From: Triatoma infestans
Lineage: Eukaryota; Arthropoda; Insecta; Hemiptera; Reduviidae
Reading direction: 5' to 3'
DNA: 64,000 nucleotides
Assembly: GCA_011037195.1 (NCBI GenBank)
Contig: JAAEAF010000232.1
Span: forward strand, 248,001-312,000
Shown here: piece after piece, positions 33,401 to 45,400 of the stretch
How the letters are laid out: each line of letters starts with the position of its first letter
How positions within the stretch are numbered: position 1 is the stretch's first letter
Made by a program: the position numbers and the translations under genes
The notes under the pieces: generated by a model
Seen by the model: the letters and a program-made list of their open reading frames with translations, nothing else
What the model was told of the DNA's origin: nothing
The model's database searches: none

Positions 33401-36400
33401 AAGCAGAATATCCTAATAGAGGGAAACGGACTGAGCATACCAATCCACAAGGATAATATATCTGTGATAGAGGTTATCGTAATGGAAACTGCAGCTTCCG
33501 ACATTGTACTGCCCAACCTTTCTGGTACTGAGGCTGTAACTGGAGTACGCCTCCAAGCGGCTAACATTACGAATGTATCATCTATGCCAATGCCTACACA
33601 ATAATAATCATTGTCAATATAGATGTTTTAGTGTTCGTTACGACCATTGTATTCAATGTTGAAAATAGATGTTGAGGTTCGGTCATAAAAAAGCTCTTTT
33701 TAAACTTTTACCGACATTCCGGAAAATTTATTGCCTTCTTCAGGTCTATACAAAGATTTTAATATCAGAAAAGAAAAAAAACAGCATAAAACATAAATTT
33801 AAAAGAAATATTTTCAAATAAAATTTTTTTTAAATAAACTACGCAATAAACTAAATAAAGAGTGTAATATATATATATATATATGACTATTGCTGCAGAC
33901 CAGATCAATAATAAACTATATCAAACTATTGAGACTTTGAAAAGATTGGCATATATAAGAGTAAAATATGGAAATAACATAGGAATTGTACTTACAAAAA
34001 TTTCTTGTTAGAATTTCTTAATAACTATAGTTTAACTTGTGATATACCATCACCAAGTGTTACGGACATTGGATGGGTCAAGGTTTATAAAGAGCTAGGA
34101 GAGTGGATGGGAAAACCGTGTCTTAATCTGTATTTTTTTGGAAATTTCAGGAGATTGTTATAACTGAGGGATAGGTTGTTGGTGTCTGTTCTAAAATTAA
34201 AAGATATTTTATCTTTTTTAATATGTATCATTTCCAATATATTTCTTTTTCTATTATTATTATTGTTGATGGAGAGAATTTTAGTGGTTTCCATGTCAAA
34301 TTCATGTTTGTATTGTATCCAATGTTTCGTTAGTGCTATAGTCATGTCAGTCGGTTTTTTTAGTTTTGCAGTGTATTTATGTTGGTACAGTCTATTTTTT
34401 AAATATTGAGATGTTTGTCCTATGTAGGTAGCTGGGACTGTAAACAATTTATTTTATAAATTACATCTGATAATAAAGTTGTGGGTGTGGGGTCTTTGGG
34501 TTAAGAAGAGAGTCTTTTTAGAGGATTGGAGTGTTTGTGAGCGATGGAAAGGTTATATTTCTTGAAGATTTTAGCTATTTTTTCTGATAGACCTTCTATG
34601 TATGGGATGGAGTTATAGGATATTAGAAGTTGCTATGATGGCGTAGAGGGAATTAGGTTGGTCATATTATCCATTGATCGTTGATCTAATATTTTTTGTA
34701 CTATATGGAGAGGATAGCCATTATTTTTCAATATCTTGGATAATTTTAATTTTTATCTTCATGGAAACGGGGATGGCTAAGATGAAGTTCACGTTTGGAG
34801 ATATATTTAACAAAGATGATTTTCTGATTATATGGATGTTTGGAAAGGAAATGGAGGAATCTATCAGAACGTATGGATTTCATGCACCAGTTGGTAATAA
34901 CAGAACCATTTTCTTCACGGATAATCGTCATGTCTAAAAAATTAATTTTATTATCTTTTTCTATTTCATGTGTAAATTGTAAACCGGGATGGTATGTATT
35001 AAAGGTATTCAGGATGGTATGGATATGTTCTTTAGGGACAGCTGTTAAACAGTCATCAACATATTTGAAAGAAAAAAGGAATTGTAAAAGATAGCTTTTT
35101 AATAGAATTTTGAATTAATTCTGACATGATGATATCCGCAAGAATAGGTCCTAGGCTGTACCAAAGATTTGTTGGGAAAAGTGTTGATTGTATTGAAAAT
35201 ATCCTGGTTTACAGCAATGGGATAACAGAGATGAATTTTTGAAGAGGGATATTAGTTACATTCTCTAAAACATGAAAATTCCTTTTTATAATTTCTATCG
35301 TTTCTTCAATGGGAACATTTGTGAACAGGGAAGAGCCATCTAATGAAATAAGGATATGGTTAGTGGGGATTTTTATGTTATCTACTTTTTCTTTCAATTG
35401 AAGGAATCTTTAATGTTGTAACTGTTATTAGAAATGTGTTTTAATATCTCAGTTAGGAATTTTGAAAGATTATATGTAGGTGCGTTGATAAATGAGGTTA
35501 TTGGTCTTAATGGGTTATTATTTTTATGTGTTTTAACTAAGCCATACATTTTTGGTGGGGTGGGTGAGGAATTAGAGGGGCTAATTTTAGTTTCGAGATC
35601 TATTAATTTTTGTTTGTACAAGTGTGTAATTAGTTTGTTGATAGTTGTTTAAATTGAATTTGTAGGATCTTTATTAAGTTTATGTAAGTTTCTGAGTCTG
35701 AAATGAGAGAAAGAATTTTTTGATCGTAATAGTGTCTGTACATTGCTACTGTTTGTTTGGTTTTATCGGATGACAGGATTATGATGTTGGGATTCTAAGA
35801 TAGGTATAATTTAGAGGCTTTTATTAGGGAAGAGATAGGTGACCTAGAATGTTGATGGGTTTGGGATTTATGTAAATGGTTGGTGATAATATTAACAAAT
35901 TTTGCTCTAACAGAATCTAGTTCATTTTTACCTATTTTATCTATACCGTATTCTATATTACAAATAATATTAGCTATTGGGATATTGTTTTAATTGCAAG
36001 GAATGGCAAATTTAAAACCTAAGCTTAAGCATAATTTAACATTTCTATGTATATCTATATCTGTTACATCGATGAAGCAAGATTTATTAAATGTTAAGTT
36101 TAAATTTGATATACATTTCTTGTCTAGGTTTAATTTTTTGTGCCTGTCTTTAATTTTTACAAAAAGTTTCTAAAAGGCAGACTGTTGGTAATTATAAAAT
36201 TGATCAATAATTTTATGTGGTAAATGTTTTTGAATATCTAACTTTAAATTATGAATTTAAATTTATGAATTTTTATTTAGTTTATTACGTAGTTTATTTA
36301 ACAATTTTTTATTTGAAAATAGTTATTTTAAATTTATGTTTTATGTTGTTTTTTTTTTTTTTTCTATTCTTTATTATTTTCTATTTTTATATAAATTTTA

Positions 36401-39400
36401 TTTATTTTCTATTTTTATTATAAATTAGCGTATCCGGACAGTTTTCGGAAAGAATAGATCAAAAATTAAGAGAGTTGGAAGGTGTGGATGATATGAACCT
36501 TAGGTGGAATCAATATTCTCATGTGATATCGGAAACTGCGGAAGAAGTATTGGGATTTGAAGAGAGAAGGATAAGATCACCATGGTTTGATGAGGAATGT
36601 CAAAGAGTTACTGAATCCAAGAACAAAGCCTATCAACTAATGATACAGCGAAAGCACACTAGAAGATCCGTTGTAGACTATAAAGTAAAGAGAAGAATTG
36701 AGAAGAAAACACATAGAAAGAAAAAACGAGAGTGGCAGAATAAAGGGCTGAAAGATATTGAAGAGCATATGGACCTGAATGAAAACAGAAAATTTTATAG
36801 AAAGATAAATGAGGGTAGGAAGCCATTCCAGCCAAAGACAATAATATGTAAGGATGCGGATGGAAACTTATTGTCGGATAAAAAGAGCGTGCTGGGACGT
36901 TGGAAGGACCACTTTGATACTATGCTTAACAAGGAACATGAAGCTGGGCAATGCGTAACTCCTGGAATTAATGTGAGTACTGCTGATGACCTCGAACCGC
37001 CAGATGAAGACGACATTCTCGGTGCCATAGAGAAACTAAAGAATAATAAGGCGCCAGGGTATGATAACCTACAAGCTGAATTGTACAAACATGGCGGAAA
37101 TGAACTTGTAAAAGCCATCCGAGACACTATTCTGACGGTCTGGACAGAGGAAGCTATGCCTGAAGACTGGAAAGTCACCATGATCCACCCAATCTATAAG
37201 AAAGGTGATATTCTCGAATGCAGCAACTACAGGGGGATCTCATTGCTTCCATGTATCTATAAAATTCTGTCTAGTGTCATGTATAAGAGGTTGCTGCCGT
37301 ACGCAGAAAAAGCGTTAGGAGTGTACCAGGCGGGTTTTAGAGTGGGCAAGTCAACGACAGACCAAATTTTCTCACTCCGCACAATTCTGGGAAAAGCCCA
37401 CGAATACAAAATAACGACACATCATCTGTTCGTTGATTCTGAAGCTGCCTACGACAGTATCTTCAGACCAGCCCTCTATGATGCCCTTCTAGAAATTGAT
37501 GTTCCACCTAAACTGATGCGTTTAATAAGGATGACAATGCAGGACGTGCAATGTGTAGTGAACATACATGGAGAGATGTCTGAACGGTTCACAACGAAAC
37601 GAGGAGTTAGACAGGGGGACAGCCTGGCGTGTCTTCTCTTCAACATTGCACTAAACAAAGCGATACGCATTTCAGGAGTTCAAGTTGGTGGAACAATATT
37701 TAACAGGAGCGTTCAGCTGCTCGCATACGCCGACGACATCGATTTAGTTGGTAGGTCAGTAGATGCAGTTAAAGAGGCATTCATTAGCTTAGAAAGATCT
37801 GCACGTCAAATGGGTCTGAAAGTCAATGAGAAGAAAACGAAGTACATGTGCACTGGGACAGAACAAGCGAGTGAAATCACTGTCTCCGGCTATACGTTTG
37901 AAGTAGTTGACAAGTTTATATACCTTGGAAGCCAGGTAGACCGCAACAACGACATGCAATCTGAAATAAAGAGAAGAATAGTTGCGGCTAGTAGGTGTTA
38001 TTTTGGGCTACTACAATTTATGAAAAGTAGGCTGATATCTCGTAGTTCCAAGATCAGGATATATAAGACCCTTATACGACCAGTTCTAACTTATGCCTCG
38101 GAATGCTGGACCATAACCAAAGCTGATGAGCTAAGTCTCCAAAGATTTGAAAGAAAAATCCTAAGAAAAATTTTTGGGCCTATTCGTGATGGAGAAATAT
38201 GGAGACAAAGATCAAATAATGAATTAGCCCAGCTTTACAAAGATATAGATGTCGTTCGGCATATAAAGATCAGCAGGCTCAGGTGGGCGGGCCATGTTGC
38301 CAGGATGTCTGAAGGGGAGATCCCAAAAAAGTTGTTGGACGACAGGATCTACCACAAACGTAGGAAGGGCAGACCCAAGGTCAGATGGAGTGATAATATA
38401 ACGAATGATGCTAGGTCCCTTCTGGGTGTGACAGATTGGAGATCGGCGGCGCAAGATAGAGGCAGATGGCGGACTATGTTGGAGGAGGCCAAGACCCAGT
38501 AGTGGGTTGTAGTGCCATGTAGAGAGAGAGAGAACCTCAACGTCTATTTTCAACATTGTCAATAAAAACAGTGATGCACATAGATGCAGAATAGGTAAAT
38601 TAATAAAATATTGTAAAATGGATGTTAAAATTCGGTCAGAAAAACAAACTTTTTCAAATTTTCACCGACGTTTCGGCAAATTTATGGCCTTCTTCGGGGT
38701 AAAAATTTTTTCCTTCTTGATTTCTTAAAAACTATTCTTTAACTTGTGATATATCATCACCAAGTGTTGAAATAAAATTGTTATTACAGTAAATAAAAAA
38801 AATATACTAACTGCACATAAGCAATGGTGAAACTAGATTGATACCAATGAAATCAATTCCACAATATATGGCCAAACCAAAACCGGCTACAGTGCCCATA
38901 GCGGCTGATAGATTGCCCAAAATACCTAGCACTGGTTTACTTCTTACCCAATCGGACATCATACATGTTAAAGTGGAAAATATGGCCATTATTAGAAATG
39001 TTGAACCAAAATATGGTACAACACTTTGTGTATTTTTCTCCAATTCAATGTCCAAAGTTCTTGAAGCAAATCTTGCTATACTAATATATTGGAATATACC
39101 AGAATCTTCAGCTTCACCAACAGCATCTAAAAATGCTTCTTCCCAAACAGCTCCTCTAAAAAGGAAGAAAAGAAACATTTTTTTAAATGATTTTGTTTTC
39201 AGTAGATGCCGATTCTTGAGGAATTTTGTCAGTTTGAATAAAACAAAATTGACTTTGCCAGCGTTTCGTCTTATATTAAGACATTTCTAATCTCAGTGCA
39301 ATGTTTTTTGTAATTTGATTGAATAATATCATTTATGCTGAGGTTACATTTTTGTTATTTCTCCTAGACTTGGCCATGTATAAGGTTATTTTACATATTT

Positions 39401-42400
39401 GTTTATTAACTTTCTCTAACTGATGTTCAGAGTTTGTCTTGGAAGTTATGTAATTTAAATTTATTGATTGTGGAGTTCATTGAATTATGTTTTGGCATCC
39501 ATTACTGTATTTTATTGGACAAAAAAGTACGCTTGTACATGATATACCTAAATATATTGCTGTCATTTTCACCTATATTGTTGCCAGATTTTCGAAATTG
39601 AGTTGTAACCGGTTGGTCCTAAAAAGTGGTTTTTAGAAAATGGTCTGTGTTTGTGAAAAGAATATCTCAAAAATGAAAAATTGCAGGAATCTCAAACTTT
39701 GAATTCCGTTTACGTACTACCAACGCATCAAACACGAAGATTGAGGGCAAAATCCATCAACCGGAAGCGCCACTTTTCTGAATGGGTTTTTTTCATTTTT
39801 TTTTTGTGATTTTCTCAAAAACGGCTCCAATGATTTTCTTTAAACCTGATATATCATCTACACATATAACGAGCTACAACTTTTATTTGAAACATTTCTC
39901 TGGGAAAATTCATTTAAGGGCAATTTTGGGGGGAAGAGTGGGGTTATTGTTTCCTCTAAAGTGTTATTGCAGTCATTACACACTTCTATCATCTAAATAA
40001 TATTAATTAGAATTAACTATGTTGTTGAAATTCCGAGTGTGAAGAAAATCGGAAGACCGCTTCATGACGTGCGCTTTACTGAAAAAGTTTTTAGTTTTCT
40101 GCTATTTTCTCTAAAATGGCTCCAACGAATTTCTTTAAAGTTTAAATATTTACTACACGTACAAAGAGCTACAATTTTTATTTGAAATATTTCTCCGAGA
40201 AAATTCATTTAAGAGCACTTTTGGGGATGGGGTGCGGTTATGTTTCCGTCTAATATACTATTTCACTTCAACAATATGTTACACAATTCTGTCAACTAAA
40301 TATTATTAATTAGAATTATATAAGTTGCCAAAATTCCCAGTTTGAAGAAAATCGGTTGAGTGGATGTGCGACTTTACTGAATAGGTTTTTAATTTTTTTG
40401 TGATTTTCTCCATAAAAAGCCGACGGTTTTAAACACTAATGAAAATTGTAAGTGAGAAGAAAATTTTGCAATAACAGAAAGTTGTATGAGTGTTTCACAC
40501 CAGATTTTTTTTGTATCATAAAAGGAGTGGTTTGTTGTTTAGTCATTGCTATTTGTTATTTTGTAGCCCTGATGGTGTTTTAATATAAGACGAAACGTTG
40601 GCGAAGTAAATTTTATTTTATTCAAACTGACCAAATTCCTAAAAGAATCCACTATCCACTGTAAACTTATTTGTCAAAATATTAACTCTTTTTATGGATT
40701 TTCTTTTGTTTTGAAGAAATATCATGGTTCCGGAATTTTGTTTAGAATGCACAAAGTGCGAAGTTTTTGATTCTCCAGGAGTTTTAGTCATAATAAACAA
40801 AATTTTGGAAATAATTAATGAAAGATTCAACATTGAACAAATTGACGTTTTACTAAAAAACATTAATACCGCTTGACAACAATGTTGCAAGACTACGAAC
40901 GCTTGCTACTATCCCGGCTTAATCGCCAAAACTATGCCTACGATTTTATATACATATTTCCCTACTTTCTGTGCATTAATCCAATTTCAAACATCTATTT
41001 TACTGTCAATATTGCCTAGATTATTTAATTACTATAAATTCTTTTGGCCTTGATGTGCGAGCATATAAGTCAACTTTTAGTCAATTCCAGGACAAGGTTT
41101 TTTGGAAAAAAAACGGGTTCTGTTCTTATAAGTACTTTGCGCGATAAAAATAACATTACACAGATCTTAAACAATAAAATTGAAATGCTCTTTTAACATC
41201 AAAATCGACTGATACATAATACACTAAGAAGGAACCATAGCACCATGGACGTGTTGAATCCATTGCTGCAGAATTTTGCTACAATTTGGAATCAGTTACA
41301 AACCTTAGTTTCCTTGTAACACTGATATCCCTTTTTAATTTCTCTAATTGTTTTTCAGTGAAAGTATTGCGATCATGTCAAATTTTCAATATTATCGAGT
41401 TTTCACCGGAAATACATGTTTTAAGGTCTCCTGAGTCTCCAAAGAAGTGGTTTTTAGAAAATGGTCTCTCTCTCTCTCTCTGGGTGTACACGTGAACAGC
41501 ATAGCTTAAAAACAAAAACAAAAATGGCAGAAAGTTGGAAATCGACATTCTGTAAACGGAATCACCATGAGATCTGACAGGAATTTACCTGTCAAAATTC
41601 CATTAACGGAAGTAACCATTTTACTGAATAATAAATTTATCAGTTTTTTGTGATTTTCTCTAAAACGGCTTCAATGATTTTCTTTAACTTTTAAGGATCC
41701 CCCACACCAACGCGAAACATTCGCTGTCGCGGCGGATGCGAACTTTCCGCGGCGAAAAATTTCCTGGCGTCGCGGCAGCGAAACAAGTTTGCCCACACCG
41801 ACGCGGGAGCGAATATTGGATCTTTCCATATTGGATTTCCTTTGTGAGTGTTTGGACATTCTACCAAAATTTATTTTTTAATAATATTTATCGTTAACGT
41901 ATTACAATGTCTTCGTCTGATTCTGATGAAGAAGAAGCTCTGTTATTATTGCCACTTGCTGAAAGTGTAAAAAACAGGTAAGTGGATATATAGACCACTT
42001 ACAATATAATACCACTTTTTTATTTCAGAAGTAAAAAGAAAAGGAAATGGATTCATGAAACTAATGAACTTCGTAATAGAACACGTAATTAGAACTTCGT
42101 AAATGGAAAACACCAGTTTTTTAACAATTCCAAGCGGCGAAACAATAGCGGCAGCGGAAAAAACTCTGCATGCAGCGTTGGAGCGGAACGACGCTGTACT
42201 GCCGCGATAGTTGCGGAATCCGCCTCACCCAGTGTGAATACATGCATAGACCGCCATGACTATTGTTCCGCTGCGGTTCCGTGTCCGCCGCGGCAGCGAA
42301 TGTTTCGCGTCGGTGTGGGGGATCCTTTAATTTGAAACATTTTCCCGGGATAATTGGTTTTTTGGGGGGGGTCTGGAGGAACAGTAGCGCTATGCTTTCC

Positions 42401-45400
42401 TCTAAAGTACCACTTCATTATAATATACGGCCACGACTTTATTAATTAATACACATTAGAAGCATCGACAGAATTCTAAATTTAAAGAAACTTGATTCAC
42501 CGAAAGTGCGATTTCTCAAATTAGGTTTTTGAGTTTTAACATTTTTCTGAAAAAATTTATTTTAGAGGAATATTGGGAGTTTTTCAGTTATTTTAAATTT
42601 AAATGTGCACGAACTTTCTTAGTTTTGATACAGAGCGCTCCACATAACGCCGCTCAAGTATACAAGTAAAATCACCACCACCATTTTTATAGCTAACTAA
42701 TTGTAACGTTCCAATTTTTAAGTAAATTTCTTGATTAAGTTGTATTAATTTAAGTAAGAGAAAGACGTGTGAGTGTTACACACCAGATACTTCCTTCTTT
42801 GGTAAGTGTATACAAGAAATACAACGATTAAATCACTGGAAAGAGACATTTGGAAAGGTTATTTTGAATCTCTGATTCTACAGCACAAGTTATCGAGTCT
42901 GATTATCTAAATCCTAGTGGAAAGATATATTCTCCCAAAGAGAATATGTATATAGGGGTTGCCAATAAAGTTTGAAATCCTCTGCCACCTAAAAGCTTTT
43001 TCTGACATCTTTTTTGGTTTCTATTTTTGTACACTGTTATAGTCGCAGTTGAATATGCTTCTGGAATTGACTAAGTTAGGCTGGATAACCCGCAGGGATA
43101 CTAAAATCTCTGAAGAAAAAGCTAGTCCATTTACCCGATTCAGGGTAGTAGAGGTGTAGTTCGCCTCTGTTATTTATTATCTATTTTGCTTAGGTGTATA
43201 CTAAAAAGCAAATTTATTATAATCAATAAATTACTAGAAATATTTTTTTGTAAAAGTTCTCTAAACAGCTTATTCATCATTATAAATGCTTGAAATTCAT
43301 AAAACTATAATAATCATTTAATCAAAGAGAATTGCTGTATAATGTAATATGCAGTCTATTATTGATTAGTCGGCACTAGAACTATTTTCATCGAAAGTCT
43401 ATTTTGTAAACACTAAAGTACACAAATAAGTTACATTATTTCATTTAGATTTTGTAAAATCATTAAACTTTTACTTAATGCGATTTATAATGAGTAAATC
43501 TTCATAGAAAATTAATATAATTACTTTCCAAATCAGTAAATTACTCAACTATTTATTTACAAACAAATTATAAATGGAAATTATTTAAACTTATTTATTA
43601 GAGAATTATTAGAAACAGAAATGAATAGATTCACAACTGAAAGAGATCAAAAATTCCGGTTTTTACTTTTACTATTAGGCAACTTTATCCGAAAATTACA
43701 TAACTTAAAATGGTTGTCGATAGATTATCAAAACTTTATAAAGTTCTCAACTAAATGTTTTAAGATTTTTAGGCATATTTTTGGTTTTTTTATCTGATAT
43801 TTCTTTTAACTTATTCTTTGTTTTATTTGTTAAATCTTTCATTAGTGAAGTAATATGAGATAACACTTTGTGTTATTCATGGAATATAAAAGAATTTAGA
43901 AATAAAATACAAAAATACAACATAAATTACCTTGCATCCTGATATTTGGAGTCAGCATTTACAAAATAAGCCAACTGTAACGATGGTACCCTAATAATGA
44001 TTCCATCGGAGACTACTGGTCCGCCGAAATAAACTGGAAATATATGCGCATCCCATGTGACTGGATTGAACATTATTGGAAATGTTAGATTCAATGTACC
44101 GGCCACTACTTCATCCATTATATGATCCAAATTTAATATATCATTTTCAAAACAATTATCACCCCATTTTGCACAAATATCTGAATATGAGAATTTTTCA
44201 TGCTCTTCACCAAATGTAATTGTTGTATTTCTAATTATACGATCCAATAATCGTAATTCTTTCCAGCATTCTACTGATAATAGGTTATCACCTTGTTTAG
44301 GTAATATTATTACACGGCCAAATCGACCTGCAATTGTTAAAATATAAATCGATTATTAATCGATAGAGATATCTAACAAATATATAAGATGAACTTGTAA
44401 AAATAAAAAACAAATATCAAAACTAACACTCTAGAACAAACGAATGTTATACGTAGCTATGTAAGCCCTTTTTGCATCGTTATGGATTTGCTGACTCGAC
44501 CTCTATGGAACAGCTAAACGATCCAATATAAACGAAGTCAAACTTTTGATCTAAAATCCTCCCCGCATTGTAAACACTCCCTTGTATATCAGAAACTTAA
44601 CAATTCACACAGATCTCGAAATTCCATTTATATTGGAACTTCCCAAATCTCGCTACAATAAATTCTACCAAAACATATCTTCATATAAGTCCTCTAGCTA
44701 CAGAGCTGACCTGATTTTCTTCGTATATCATCTAAATTTTAGAATAAGCGTTCCCAAAAGAGGCTGGAATCAAGAAGTCGATGAACAAACTTTGAATGTT
44801 TCAAAGCAAGATGGTTAAACTTCAAGAACGGAATGCTTATGTAGTAAAAGAAGCCCTCTTGGACTTTCCTCAGAAAATGCCTAGTTGGTGAATTTGCTTA
44901 GCAATAACAAACGAATTTGATTATATTACTTCGCTATTATATTACTTCGTTAAGTAATTTTTGTGATATATGGATTCAAAGTGGAGATTAAGCTTCTTTT
45001 TTTTCATAAATTCATAGATAAGGCAAATGGAAATAGTGAATTTGGAAATCGCCTATTACATTATGAATGACAGAACGTCAGTGAGGAATCATGGGTCTAT
45101 ATGTTATACTTTTACACAGAACTGTACATCCAGGGTACGAAATTCTTTCTTTAAGGATAGAAACAATATAACAAAACTATAATTACAAATAAAATAAAAG
45201 ATACTGACCTGGCCTAGTAATTCTAGTTGGATTAAATCTACTAGTATAATTCATTTTAAAGAAATGTTCAACAATAGCTCTTTCAACCTTGCCTTCCCCA
45301 TTCTCTGGACTAAATAAATATTCCGGATCCATTTCATAATTAATTCTTTGATAGCCAGTTATACATAATAATGTTAATAATAATGGGACTATGATAAAAT

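Larger units (their letters stand above)
33655..38772 (-). mobile_element. Penelope-like element with pLTR-type ends, interrupted by an RTE-type element
   Basis: On the minus strand: a pLTR-like segment (38,772-38,620), the RTE insertion (about 38,540-36,430), the PLE reading frame (RT from about 36,250, then GIY-YIG to 34,085) and a second pLTR-like segment (34,062-33,655). The ends share CATCACCAAGTGTT, AACTTGTGATAT and GAAGAAGGC..AAATTT. It lies entirely in the Ptr intron between exons 3 and 4. Confidence 0.8.

Noticed and set aside
33072..33443. 123-codon minus ORF overlapping Ptr exon 4
   Set aside because: Overlaps exon 4 and its donor but continues into intron; no conserved motif beyond the exon's own residues.
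36659..38562. Several minus ORFs opposite the RTE gene
   Set aside because: Shadows of the 675-codon plus-strand RT.
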